From positions 16,224,001 to 16,288,000 of the forward strand of contig NC_135365.1 in the NCBI RefSeq assembly GCF_051622035.1: a stretch of 64,000 nt of DNA, written 5' to 3'. Position numbers and translations under genes: made by a program. The stretch comes from Arctopsyche grandis (Eukaryota; Arthropoda; Insecta; Trichoptera; Hydropsychidae). The first letter of the stretch is position 1; every line of letters begins with the position of its first letter. The notes beneath the pieces are model-generated. The model was not told the DNA's origin. It did not search any database and saw only the letters and a list, made by a program, of their open reading frames with translations. Of this stretch, positions 24,114-35,128 are shown piece by piece.

Positions 24114-24749
24114 ACACTGAGTGTCCGATCGAAAAACGAAATTTTATAATCTGTTTTTTTTTTTTTTTTTAAAAGAGAGTGGAAGAGTATTCATTTTTCG
24201 ATGACATTTCTAATAAGCATCATCCAACCAGTTGATGTTCCGACTCTCCCAATCATTGGAAGAATAAGTATGTCACGTAACTCGCTCCATACATTTTATT
24301 ATTTTTTAAATGAAATAGATCATAAGCATACACTAGATAGGAAGCATTCAATTGTACAATTTTGAAAGCATATCGTTGTTTAATATTAATTGATTGCAAA
24401 AACAATATATTTTATTTTTCATACTTTCAAAACAAATGAATATTAAATTTAAAATTCCTCACTGAGACTTAAAATTGGTCTCAATCCATCACGGAAATAT
24501 AGAGATGGCCATGAATAATTTTATACATTCATATTTACCAAAAATTATGCAGTCATCCAGCTTCCTAAAACTGATCTTAGAAGTGAAGACTTTGGTATAG
24601 TACTTGATTTTATCGTGATGGCTTGAGTTTGATTCTAAAAATGAGTAATAATTAATTTTTGATAAAAGTTCGATTTATATTAAACGTTTGGCAAACAAAG
24701 ACTTATTTCTTCCATTCGAGTGCATTGTAGATTTTATTGATATTTAAAT
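24114..24749 (+). other. Probable 3' UTR of the short 5-phosphatase transcript
   Basis: Begins at the stop codon of the alternative terminal exon; contains a T-run and no coding signal. The position of polyadenylation is unclear. Confidence 0.35.
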
Positions 24750-24990
24750 GGTAAATGTACTACTAGTCATATGTGAACCAGTCACAGGACAACCGGTCGC
24801 TCTAGATCGGTCACACGTGATCACCCGTCACACCCTAAAACTGGTCACACCCTAAAATCGGTCAATCAGTTTTCTCGTGACCGATTTTAGGGTGTGGCCA
24901 GTTTTCTCGTGACCAGTTTTAGTGTGACGGGTGATCACGTGTGACCGATCTAGAACGACCGGTTCACATTTGACTAGTAATCACCGAACC
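24750..24990. mobile_element. Foldback element of the GGT...CACCGAACC family, 241 bases
   Basis: Ends are GGTAAATGTACTACTAGTCA and ACTAGTAATCACCGAACC, the second matching the ends of the elements at 34139, 34916, 40895 and 60126. It is flanked by ATTTAAAT on both sides (8 bases). Internally it is almost a perfect palindrome: GATCGGTCACACGTGATCAC and TCACGTGTGACCGATC, with repeated CCTAAAACTGGTCAC-type units. It can form a long hairpin if transcribed. Confidence 0.75.
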
Positions 24991-27280
24991 ATTTAAATAT
25001 CGAGTGTTATGTATTTTCAAATATGAAAGTATATTCCTGACTGTTATTAGATCAAATATCTAGAAGAATTTAGATTAAATACACATTTGATTTAAAACAT
25101 TGCATTGGTTCATTCAATTAAAACATATTATTACAAGAAGTGCATACTGAAACAGTTTTAGTTTCCCAAAATACGCAATATAAAGAAATTATGCGGAAAG
25201 CTATATAATAAGTTGTATAAATGCACTTCTTCATTGGTTTTAAAATAAGTTTTATTTATTAGCTGTTTTGAGAAAATCTTATGAATAGACTGAATCATAA
25301 GATCTATTCTATGGGCAAAGAGTGTTTGGATATAAAAAAAGTTTGGGAAACATTGCTATAACTAAAGACATGGATGCTATGGTTTTATTTATTATTACAT
25401 AATATTTTCAGACTGTATTCGTTGGGGGGGGGGGGCGGGGTGGCCTCATGTTGAGGGCTTAAATGGTCGAAGTCTTTGACCTTTAAAGCGGGCTTTAACA
25501 TAATATTTATTTGTATGTATGTTTTAATGCCAAAAATGTGTCATTGCCAAAAAAATCTCTTGATAATTATCAAAAGTTTGGTGTTGATTATAACAGTGTG
25601 CCTAATATTTGGCGTTCTACTGGCTAGCCATTATGGAAATCAAACACCAAGAAACCGTTTTAAATATTATATTAAAATGTTGTAGAGTAGATGAAAACGT
25701 TAATGTGAAGTTTGATAAAAACTTCTTCTATTGTGTGTTAGTATCGTATTATATGTATAGTTAGTGCATGTGTTTACTTTGAAATAATGATAATGACGGC
25801 AAATGATATACAATTCGTGGTGGCGTTTGACAAATTCAGGTAAGATAATAACAAAGTTTCGAGTAGTCTTAATTTGGTCGTGCTTGAGTTTGTCGAGTGC
25901 CACAACGTGTGCCGTGTGCTCTACATCTTAAAATATTTCCATATATTAAAAATCCTAAAATTGTGTAATAAATGTATAACCTTTTAAAACTAAATGTCAA
26001 GGTACATTCCTTTAAAATAATATTAGTATATAATATAATGCTATTTAATAATATTTTATGTGGTATTTGCTATTATATTCGAAGGTAACTCGCAACCAAG
26101 CTGCTAAAGTTCGGCAAAATTTAAAATTTGTTACTTTGGGGTCCAAACAATCGCAATCCGTTTATTTATTTTGTTGATTTATGTTGTGAATTTTTTGATT
26201 TACATAATAAAAATGGGTACATTTTACAGGGAAAATGAATTTATTGTTCATATTATATACATATGTACATGTATAACTTATTTATTATTTTTTTATTTAA
26301 TATTGTATAGCTGAAAAAATATTTATAAATATAAATAATCAAAGCATTGTAAACATTCCTCGGTGTGTATTTTGATATTTATTCAGTGAAGTGTTTGTGT
26401 TTGAGATTATGTTAAGAAGTCAATTTATACTTGTCAGATATGAGTTCGTCTTCAAAATTATACGTATAAATACATAGTTACGTCACGTGTATAAATTGAT
26501 TTTTTAAAGTTGCATTTTGTTTCTGTCCAATTCATAAAATTTGATTAGGTTTGAATTTGGAAATGGTCTGTATTTATTTGGTCAGTTATTTCGTTTCATT
26601 TTGTCAGAAAATAGATGATCAGGGAGTTATATTATCGGTCACTGAGTGTTTGACTATTGCTTGTCAAAAAATACTAAGTCTATTGACCGTTCATTTTTAT
26701 CTATACAGAAACACTATTATCACAAAATTTTCGTAAAAGTTACTGACCTTTTTTTTTTTAAATGACCATTTAATTTTTTGCCGTTGAGATATTTTTTTAT
26801 TATTTTCTCTATTGGAAATTTTGTATATAAAATGCTTTTCATTTTATTGAAATTGTTATTAAAAATGGAAACAGTAAAATCTTAACATGACATAATAGCT
26901 AAATTATTTTATATGGGTCCATAATATTTACAAATTATATTTACTGTTGAACGATTATTAATATTTTTAATTTTATGATAATGATGTTATTGTTTAATTT
27001 TATGATAATGATGTTATTGTTTAGTTTTAAAATTTTAACAAAAATTTGTTCCTTACATATATATATGATAATTGTCTGTCATATTTAGATTTATTTAAGT
27101 GTGTGTTGATTATAAAATTTTTAATAAATGTTAGTAATGTTAAATTATCTTATTTTTGATAAAATTTTAAATCCCCTCAAATTATAAATCACTTTTAGTC
27201 AATTCGTGTATGTATGTAAATTTTTCAGATAATTAAATAAAGTTTACACTACAGTCAGCTTCATAAGAAAAGGAACATTT
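24991..27280. other. AT-rich intergenic DNA with one repeat fragment
   Basis: Contains the reverse copy of the AAGCCCGCTTTAAAGG family at 25409-25497, including a run of 13 G (near 25425). A 34-base direct repeat TTTTATGATAATGATGTTAT near 26971-27020 occurs twice in tandem. No gene is supported. Confidence 0.4.
25409..25497 (-). repeat. Dispersed repeat (AAGCCCGCTTTAAAGG family), reverse copy
   Basis: Plus strand reads CTGTATTCGTTGG, a long G-run, GGCCTCATGTTGAGGGCTTA and CTTTGACCTTTAAAGCGGGCTT, the complement of 5173-5260. The G-run is a possible G-quadruplex and a likely sequencing-length hotspot. Confidence 0.7.
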
Positions 27281-27700
27281 TAATATTGGGGATAAAATAT
27301 ACATATAACAGACATGAATGTGGCTTTATTAAACATGAATATTTTCTTTTAGATGTCGCAAAGAAGCGCAAATACACGAAGACAAGCCTAAAATATGAAA
27401 TCATCTTCAACCGAATAATTTACATCCAAGTAATACGAATCGTACAAAAACCAGGTGTGAAAATACTGTAAATAAAATATTCGCACTAATAAAACTTAAA
27501 ATGCATTGTAGTATATTTTCAAAAATGTGCAAACGCTTAGAATTTAATCAATGATGTTATATTTATATGCAATGTTTTATAATCACAAATTAAATGCATT
27601 TAATAAAAATAAAACAGCAAACAACCATGTTTAAATTCCCAAATCCAAGTTTTTATTCTATAATTCCATTTTAATGAGAGTATAAAGAATGACTGGATTC
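27280..27700 (-). pseudogene. Decayed duplicate of the FAHD gene 3' end
   Basis: Resembles the last codons and 3' flank of the intact FAHD gene (30390-30800) in the same orientation. Shared blocks include AAACATGAATATT/AACATGAACGTATT, GCAAATACACGAAGACAAGC versus GTAAATACAAGTTGAAAAC, TTAAATGCATTTAAT, AAATTCCCAAATCCAA and CTATAATTCCATT, then TATAAAGA. Coding similarity breaks off after about 20 bases of the last exon. With 29648-29830 it suggests an old tandem duplication of the whole gene, later broken up. Confidence 0.6.
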
Positions 27701-27764
27701 GATTGTGATTTCTAGATTTCGATTCATAGTGATTTGATATTTTTCCAATAACATTGTTGCGTAG

Positions 27765-27875
27765 GGGTAGGTGGAGGATCCAAATGAAAGGCCAAAGTCG
27801 CTTCACAGCATTTATTGGATGATTCAGGAGGTCCACGCGCAGCCAGCGCTCGTTCCAGAATAATCTCATGGCCTT
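27765..27875 (-). mobile_element. LTR fragment (GGCCAAAGTCGCTTCACAGC family), copy 1
   Basis: Plus strand GAGGATCCAAATGAAAGGCC, AAAGTCGCTTCACAGCATTT, ATTGGATGATTCAGGAGGTC. On the minus strand this gives AATAAATGCTGTGAAGCGAC, a polyadenylation signal placed as in an LTR. Longer copies are at 28858-29215 and 51228-51480. Confidence 0.6.
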
Positions 27876-27896
27876 TTTGGGTGACCTCAAAAAAGT

Positions 27897-28225
27897 CGAA
27901 AATGTTCGTTTATCATGCATACACATGAAAAACGGTTAGTATATATATCAGTGGCGTGCGATAAAACTCTCCCCCCGTCGTACATCCACACTTAATTTGC
28001 GCGATCAGGATGCAATAGGAACAAGAGGAGCAGGCTTTTCCTCCCGTATCCTGCGCTCGCACATTAAACAAGGCTGTATGACAAAAAGAGAGATAATTTC
28101 ACCGCATGCCACTGATATATATTATATATACATAGTACCGTTTACCATGCACTCTTTTTTTGATCTTTCGATTTTCGATCTTTGCCTTCCGATATTTGCT
28201 TTTTCGACCTTTTCACTTTCGGTGC
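27897..28225 (+). mobile_element. Dispersed repeat, copy 1 (uninterrupted)
   Basis: About 330 bases shared with 60085-60640, including AGTGGCGTGCGATAAAACTC, AGGCTTTTCCTCCCGTATCC, ACAAAAAGAGAGATAATTTC and CTTTGCCTTCCGATATTTGC. In the second copy a 9-bp-duplication element is inserted after CATACATATGAAA; this copy is the empty site. Class unknown; no coding capacity. Confidence 0.7.
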
Positions 28226-28469
28226 TAGATTGATAGATTATTTAGAGTTGACTTTGTATGGAAAATGATGAAGAATTCGATCACTTGCTGCTTCATACAG
28301 AAGTTATCAAAAGGTGTCTGTTTGGATCAGTTTTTAAATAACAAAGACGATTCTTGATTGATTCCAAAAATGACACTGCCTATTTGACAGACGTACATAT
28401 GTGTATAACAAATGTAATTAATCAAATCTGAAGCTTCAAGGCGACTAATTGAATTTAATTAAAACAAAA

Positions 28470-28750
28470 GCTGTTATTTGTGTCAATAACAAAACTGATT
28501 TTTTACATACCTCCTTTACATTTCACTTACGATTACAATTCAGAAAAAGTTTGTCTCTTATCCGATCGTTTTCATACTTTGCCATATTGCTCATTTTGGT
28601 CATCAATATAAGTAAATGGATCCTCCGCCATTACGATGGTGCAAAAATATCGTGTAAAACGCGTTTGATATCTGCCCGGCGAGATAGTCGTTGACGTTTA
28701 CCCATCGTTTGTTTATTAGTTTTTAATATAGATGGCGGTAGTAAAATAAA
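28470..28750 (-). other. Possible small exon, unconfirmed
   Basis: On the minus strand this less AT-rich patch has three short overlapping frames from ATG codons within 100 bases; one (MSNMAKYENDRIRDKLFLNC) runs into an AATC/GTAAGT donor. It could be the first exon of a small gene, but I found no partner exon and recognise no family. Chance is at least as likely. Confidence 0.15.
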
Positions 28751-28857
28751 ATTATTGTTTTTATTCAAAATAATAATTTTATATACAAATTATAGAAGAG
28801 GTATGTTTTTAAAAAACTTTTTTTTATGGCATATTAATTTTTATTATGTATAATACT

Positions 28858-29215
28858 GTTGCGCAGGGGAGGAGTTACGGATCCAAATGAAAGGCCAAAG
28901 TCGCTTCATAGCATTTATTCAACGATTCAAGAGGTCCATAAGGAACCACTGCTCACTAACTCAATAATCTGATCTACCATGTGTACCTCCTTATAAAGGA
29001 CAAGTTGCACAGCACAGCTTCCCGGATTCATTAATGTATCTTTTCTAGGCACGAAAAGGTCTACCCTGGCGACTATATTGTTTATGCACGCATTCGCCCA
29101 GGTCTGTGAGAACTGCAGCGTATCCTTTGTTCGGGCACTTACCGAGGGGTCTCTATTGTTCACGCACGAATACACTTGTGGATACTCTCTTTCGTGTTCC
29201 CACATTACAATACAT
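28858..29215 (-). mobile_element. LTR fragment (GGCCAAAGTCGCTTCACAGC family), copy 2
   Basis: Shares GGATCCAAATGAAAGGCC and AAAGTCGCTTCATAGCATTT with copy 1 and CCTCCTTATAAAGGAC with copy 3. The TATAA box and the AATAAATG signal are ordered as in an LTR read on the minus strand. No internal retroelement region or paired LTR is evident, so a solo LTR or fragment. Confidence 0.6.
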
Positions 29216-29369
29216 ACTAAGCTTAGTGTGAGGGGAATTCAGCCAATTTTGTAATTTATCAATTATGTACCTAATTTACAAACACGATATAGACTTATTT
29301 ATCTGTTGTCAGCACATGGAGACTCTAATTTCTAACTTGAATAAAAGAGTTTGAAGGTGAAGGTGTTTG

Positions 29370-29600
29370 AAGGTGAAAGTTAGTATTAATATCAATAGTC
29401 AGATGTTTTTTCTACAGAATTGTGAGTTTTTATTGCTTTTAAATATTTATAATTAATTATCTAGCGAATATTAAAGGTCAAAAATATACTTTTTTACACA
29501 TTTTTTTTCTTATTACGTATCCATTGAGCCAGTTTTATATTTTACTACGTTTACAAGCATTGGTTTTCAATTACTACATATATATTTTTACTTTTTTTTT
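29370..29600 (+). mobile_element. Fragment of the CACTGAGCAAC foldback element
   Basis: Resembles one arm of the large foldback at 41176-42069: AATATCAATAGTCAGATG, TTTTTATTGCTTTTAAATA, TAATTAATTATCTAGCGAAT and AAAGGTCAAAAATATAC. Both termini are missing. It lies next to the decayed FAHD exon 2. Confidence 0.65.
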
Positions 29601-29647
29601 TATATGAACGCACCGATTCGAATGGCAAATGGTATACCCATTGACGA

Positions 29648-29830
29648 TAATAAAATAATTTTACTCTCGAGAGTGCTATACTTTTATCTTCCCCTTCTTT
29701 TATTCTGAAAAGCAAATATATAAAAATAAAATCAGTATTAAGTGCTCTATAAGTACGTCGATTAAAACTGCTTGCCTTTTTTATACCACTTCCAAAGATA
29801 AGAAGATATTATTTATTTATATATACATAC
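29648..29830 (-). pseudogene. Decayed duplicate of FAHD exon 2 and intron 1
   Basis: Plus strand AATAATTTTACTCTCGAGAG, TGCTATACTTTTATCTTCCC and TTCTTTTATTCTGAAAAGCA closely match the intact exon 2 with its acceptor and intron 1 at 32285-32440. The coding part before TTACTCTCGAG has diverged or been lost. The spacing relative to 27280-27700 fits a former complete gene copy lying 5' to 3' on the minus strand. Confidence 0.65.
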
Positions 29831-29924
29831 ATATGTAATACATCAGGTCAATTTTTCTTTTGATCATGACTTACATCTACCTATGTTGTCATGATTAAAG
29901 AAATTGATTTGATTTTAAATGGTT

Positions 29925-30130
29925 ATTCAATCTTATGTGGAGAGGTTAGTGGTCACTAAAACGCTAGAAGGAAGGCGAACGAGAGGACGATCTCCCAAGA
30001 GATGATCTGACCAAATCAAAGAACTGGCGGGATCGTCCCTTAACACTGCGCAAAGTCCTGGCGGATCGTCCATCAAATTCAAGATGATCACAACGCTCAA
30101 CATTGAGCAAATTAGGAAGAAGAAGAATGT
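29925..30130 (+). pseudogene. RTE/BovB-like retrotransposon 3' end
   Basis: Plus-strand reading gives RTRGRSPKRWSDQIKELAGS then SLNTAQS, and a shifted TTLNIEQIRKKKN at the end, blocks I know from the C-terminus of RTE-class polyproteins. The sequence stops at an AAG-rich tail (AGGAAGAAGAAGAA). Only the last ~200 bases remain. Confidence 0.75.
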
Positions 30131-30771
30131 ATATTAAATAATTGATTGAATAAATATATGTATGTTAATTTTGAGTTGATAAAGTTAATTTTTAAATAAA
30201 ATTTATAAATAATTTTCGATAGAATTTGAAATTCCACCAAAATACAAATCACCTTAAATCAGTGTACATATGTATGCCAATATTTTAGTTTATAAAATAA
30301 AGACGACGATAAATTTTATAATAAATAAAAAAAAGACATTCATAAAAAGATTTTAATGTTGATGATATAGTATATGTATGTATGTACATATATACAATAT
30401 AAGGCACATGAATATGGCTTTAATAACATGAACGTATTTTTTAAAAGTCAACGTAAATACAAGTTGAAAACATGAAATTATCTACAACTAAATAATTAAC
30501 ATTCAAGTTATGCGAATTGTACAAAAATTGGGATCTAAAATACCATAAATACAATGTTCGCACTATACAATGTAATATAATATAAAAATGCATTGTAATA
30601 TATGTACATATGCATTTATTCAAAGTACATATACATACACTTAGAACTAGATCAAGGATATAATATTTTTATGCCAAGTTTTATAGTCACAAATTAAATG
30701 CATTTAATTAAAAATGAAAAGCAAACACCCGTGTATAATTTCCCAAATCCAAATGATTTTCTATAATTCCA

Positions 30772-32999
30772 TTATGATGGAGTATAAAGAGCAACGGGAG
30801 TAGTCATGCTGCCGACGGTTTCTATTTCCGAAAATATCGTGTCTCCCGGTTGGAGGAACTGTGGAGGAGTACGATGAGCTCCTACTCCGCTCGGCGTCCC
30901 CGTCAGAATCACATCTCCAGGCAAAAGTGTGAACATTCTGTAAATAAAAATATATATGCTCAGGTTTAATAAAGCCATTTATCATTATCATTATCATCTA
31001 CAGCCACTCACCATCCACTGCTGGATGAAGGCCTCTCCAACACGCTTCCACTCGTCTCTGTTTTGCACAACTGTCATTCATCTCACATCAAACATTTTCC
31101 TAATTTCATCTACCCATCTTCCCTGCGGTCTTCCTTTTACCCTTTTGCATTCTTTAGGTACCATTCTAGCACTTCTTTTGTCCACCTTTTGTCCATTCTT
31201 CTAGCCACGTGGCCCGCCCATTGCCATTTCAATATTTTTACTCTACCCACTTGTCCACTACCCTTGTCATACTTCTCACCCACGTATTCTGCTTTCTATT
31301 ATTCCTCGTTATGCCGAACATACAGCATTACATACTTCTTTGAGTGCATTGGACTTTGTGTAGGATCTTGGCATTCAATGTCCAAGCTTCACATCCATAC
31401 GTCATCACTGGCAAAACGCATTAATCGAAGATCTTATTCTTCAGGCAGAGTGGCATTTTTGATTTAAAAACAACATTCATTCGTCCAAATGCACTCCATC
31501 CTAATTTCATAAGTTCTTTATTTACTTTGATAAGAACTGTTTTTTACTTACGAAGATAGTCGATGTATGATGTCGTCAATTCTGCAAATGAGTTCATTCG
31601 TGTTTCCCTTTTGCATCAACTGACCATTTATAGAGCATTGGATGGAGAGATTATGTGGATCTGGAACCTCGTGTTTGGTCACCAATGCTGGTCCCAGTGG
31701 ACAAAACGTGTCCATTGACTAAAATTAATGATTATAAAATTTTTGATTTATACAAACTCGATGTCAATTTGTCGTTTATTTCTTAACAATATAATGTTAC
31801 CTTTCCAAGCAAAAATTGTCCGCCGTTTCTTTTCTTTTGCCAATCACGTGCGCTGATATCTTGAGCAACAGTGTATCCTGCAATGAAATCCAAAGCCGAT
31901 TCTCTTGATACATCTCGAGCTTCTTTTCCAATTACCACAGCTAATTCAACTTCCCAATCTACACTCTATAAGGAAAAAATCTGTCATTTTCTTAACATCT
32001 ACACATACATATATGAATCAATTCTTTTTAAATAAAAAAAACCTTAGTTAAATGAGATCTCAACATAACAGAATCGTTGGGTCCAATGATGCATCCTGGA
32101 AACTTACTGAAGAAAATAGGTTCCTCGGGTATAGGCAACTTCTGTTCTGTACAGTGACCTCTAAAATACAAAATCGGTTAATTAAAAAAAATTTCAATGT
32201 TATTACTATATATAGAGATATATTAAAAATACCGATAATTGAGACCGACGCCGATAATCTTGTCACCGCCTGTAATAGGTGGTAATAATTTTACACTCGA
32301 GAGTGGTATACTTTTATCTTCATCTTCTTTTATTCTGAAAAACAAATATATAAAAATTATTTGTATCAAGTGTTATATGTATATATGAGTATGTTGATAA
32401 CAGCCGTATGTCTTTTTTGTACCACTTTCAAAGATAAGGAGAAACTCTGTATTTTTGTACATGTATCAAGGTCAATTTAAAAAAAAAACATGATTATATA
32501 TCGATTGAAATGGTAAATTTTACATAATTACAATAGTATTTCTGAATTTGAGTACACCCTTTAACTTTAAACAAAGTCCAACACGCGTTACATAATTGCC
32601 TAAGCAACATAGTTATTCACAACACGTTTTGTAATCATACAAAATAACTAGTATACACTGTATTTTTCAAAGTGAAATAATTAAAAGTCAATGCGAAATA
32701 TTCCACATATGTATGTATGTATTGATAAAATTCTGGATTCGTGTACAGTTAAAAATATCTATGATACAGAAATATATAAAGTATTAAATCATCAAATTTG
32801 TTGCTAGTTCTACAGTTGTCGATATTAGGAATAAGTATATGGATACAAACTGTTTGGAGATGTCGTCCAGTGTATTTAACTTAAGCAGCTGCAAAAGAGC
32901 ATGAGGTCCTTTGGGTCCCTGGACAGGAATAAGACGAGAAGTTCCACTGAGGACTCCCACGGCTGTTCCACCAGCTCCCATATACTGAACCAAACGCAT
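30772..32999 (-). CDS. Fumarylacetoacetate-hydrolase-domain protein (FAHD2-like), six exons
   Basis: Member of the FAH superfamily, metal-dependent hydrolases or decarboxylases acting on small oxo-acids such as acylpyruvates or oxaloacetate; substrate cannot be told from sequence. Minus-strand exons: 32999-32851, 32334-32233, 32160-32043, 31965-31801, 31718-31552, 30937-30772; phases agree, 288 residues, close to the usual length. Family blocks in order: [55 protein letters not shown] (acidic metal ligands), [14 protein letters not shown] and [13 protein letters not shown] near the end. Exon 1 needs the donor ACA/GTTTGT, a less usual but phase-correct site. No clear mitochondrial leader. The last intron holds an RTE-like relic in the sense orientation. 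A decayed partial copy lies 1-5 kb downstream. Confidence 0.88.
30963..31513 (-). pseudogene. RTE-like retrotransposon relic in the FAHD last intron
   Basis: Minus-strand reading gives [47 protein letters not shown] and [20 protein letters not shown], then a WV.EIRKMF-like end, the C-terminal region of RTE-type reverse transcriptase proteins. Several stops interrupt it. The 3' end is a (GATAAT)n-like tail beside the acceptor of exon 6, so transcription is co-directional with the host gene. Confidence 0.85.
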
Positions 33000-33298
33000 C
33001 TTTACAGTCGATTGATAACTCGTCTAATGATACCGACCAACTGACACTCGAGTGTCAAATTGACATTAATTCAAAACAATCGAATTAACAGCCCTTAGAA
33101 ATTTCCAAAACTGAAAAGTTGATATAGAAATAAAATTACATTTATTTGCCGTTTTGAACGAAAATAATAAATGAACAGTATATTAAATATATTTCTACAG
33201 ATGATACTGAACTAGATGACTATTGAGATCATGAAAAATTATTATGCCTCCTCTTTACGTTGGGTCAACTTTTTTAGAAAAACTTTGTGAATTAAAAT

Positions 33299-33495
33299 TA
33301 TTCGGTGATTATTCCGCAGTGATCTCGCAAGAGTCACTAACATCTCGATCACCTAACATCTAACACCCGAAAATTCTATCACGTGAACTATCGAACTAGC
33401 GAGAACTCGGGTGTCAAATATTTCGGATTCGCGATTTTCGGAGCAACTATTGTCGTATGCGTGATCGCAATGTGCGAAATAATCTGTTTACCCAC
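33299..33495. mobile_element. Diverged copy of the GGTTCGGTGATTA element family
   Basis: TTCGGTGATTATTCC, CAAGAGTCACTAACATCTC, GAGAACTCGGGTGTCAAATA and TTCGCGATTTTCGG correspond in order to the element at 34916-35119. Ends are diverged and no duplication can be shown. Confidence 0.5.
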
Positions 33496-34229
33496 AAAAA
33501 TATGCGTGTGTGGAAAAAAATGTACACTTTTTCGCGTAAAAGCGAAATTTTCGCTCCAGAAAAATGATGAATTTTGGGTTTACCTAAAAAATAAAAATCG
33601 ATTCTGAACTAAGAGGTTAGTAAAAATAAAAACCTTCAATTCCAATCTAAGGGGAATTGATCGGCCTGGAAGAAAATCAATGACATATGTATTGAAAAAG
33701 ACTTTCAGAAATATTGAATTTCAACTGTCTAGATATGAGTAAGGATTACATTTTATGGGAAAAAGAACGTGGAGGATTTTTTTTTATTTCTTAACAAATC
33801 CTATTTTTGATGAAATCCTGAAGAACTGACGTCTGAGCCAATTTTGCAAGGTCGATCCTGCCTGGATGAAAGTACTAGTGGCGGCTCATCCATATAGGCT
33901 GCAGCCCCCTCCTCCTCCCCAGTATAATACATATTCATGCTATTTTTGTCTGCATCTGTGCATCATGCAATAATTACATCTGTGCACATCGAAAGGTCAC
34001 TCGTCATCTGATGTGCAATCTATCATTCGAGAAAACGAGAATTACGTTTAAAGCTGCCGTTCTGTTAATCTGTCGTTCGTTTGTCTGGCGATTTTAGAGC
34101 GGATGCACCAAACCCATAAATAATATATGACATAAATGGTTCGGTGATTCCTGGTCAAAAATTACTCGTCACAAAGTCACTAAAATCTCTATAACGGAAC
34201 ATCTGGCAGCCGAAAAGTCCATCATACTA

Positions 34230-34651
34230 TGGGGACTGATCTAGTTGTGAAGGTGTTCTTCACCACCAGTCCGCCATAGGTTATAGACAGGTTCGTCTGT
34301 GTTTCGGTATTAAATACAGCTATATGTTGGATATGGTATTTATTTTGATATAACAACGTATACACGTGTATGATTAATAGTTGGTAAAAGTATGTCGTTC
34401 AGAGGTCTCTGGATGTGGTAGAGTGTCGCTGGCTCGGCATTCGGCTATGTTCAGCAAGTCTCTGGATACGGCAGTGTGTTGCTGGCTCGTTCGTTGGTGT
34501 TCAGAAGGTCTCTGGATACGGCAGTGTGTTGCTAGCTCGGCGTTCGGCTATGTTCAGAAGGTCTCTGGATGCGGCAGTGTGTTGCTAGAATGTTTGGGAA
34601 TGTATTCTGCGTCGCAGTAAATGTCTTGATGATGGCGACGAGATTCCCACA
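34230..34651. mobile_element. Nested 422-base insertion with 6-base duplication
   Basis: Begins TGGGGACTGATC and ends GATTCCCACA. It is flanked by ATACTA on both sides (34224-34229 and 34652-34657), whereas the intact relative at 34916 has a single ATACTA at that point. TG..CA ends fit an LTR, but no promoter or retroelement part is clear. About half of it is the tandem repeat listed next. Confidence 0.75.
34405..34590. repeat. Tandem repeat, about 50-53-base unit, 3.5 copies
   Basis: Units begin GTCTCTGGAT at 34405, 34458, 34508 and 34561, and contain CGGCAGTGTGTTGCT and CGGCTATGTTCAG. The last unit is partial. A 79-codon frame crosses it and repeats with it; this does not look like a gene. 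Confidence 0.85.
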
Positions 34652-34915
34652 ATACTAACGATAACTATCATAGTAACGAGAACTTGATTGCCAAATATTG
34701 TGTATTCGCGATTTTTATGGCAAAAATTGTCTTTGTGACCACCCCAATGTGACGAATAGTCCAATTACCGACATAAATACAGCATAAAAATGTGTATTCA
34801 AAGAGAATCGTTCTTCCATTAGAGTTTGTACAATGTTTTGTCAGAGTTGTCATAAAATGCCATTAAAAGAAAAGTGTAATGAAAGGATTTACGCGCGTAT
34901 GATGCAGAGGGCGTT

Positions 34916-35119
34916 GGTTCGGTGATTACTGGTCACAAATTACTCGTCACAAAGTCACTAAAATCTCTATAACGGAACATCTGGCAGCCGAAAAGTCCAT
35001 CATACTAACGATAACTATCATAGTAACGAGAACTTGAGTGCCAAATATTGTGTATTCGCGATTTTCATGGCAAAAATTGTCTTTGTGACCACCCCAATGT
35101 AACGAATAGTCCAATTACC
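34916..35119. mobile_element. MULE-like non-autonomous element, intact reference copy
   Basis: Ends GGTTCGGTGATTACTGGTCA and GACGAATAGTCCAATTACC-like (here AACGAATAGTCCAATTACC). Flanks are GAGGGCGTT (34907-34915) and GAGGCCGTT (35120-35128), 8 of 9 identical. Subterminal motifs TCACAAAGTCAC and GTCTTTGTGACC form an imperfect inverted pair. Confidence 0.8.
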
Positions 35120-35128
35120 GAGGCCGTT

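Larger units (their letters stand above)
34139..34769. mobile_element. MULE-like non-autonomous element, interrupted by another
   Basis: Starts GGTTCGGTGATTCCTGG and ends GTCCAATTACC, flanked by an exact 9-base duplication GACATAAAT (34130-34138, 34770-34778). Removing the insert at 34230-34651 and one copy of its 6-base duplication leaves about 203 bases, matching the intact copy at 34916-35119 (204 bases). Nine-base duplications point to Mutator-like elements, although the terminal repeats are short and imperfect. Confidence 0.8.
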
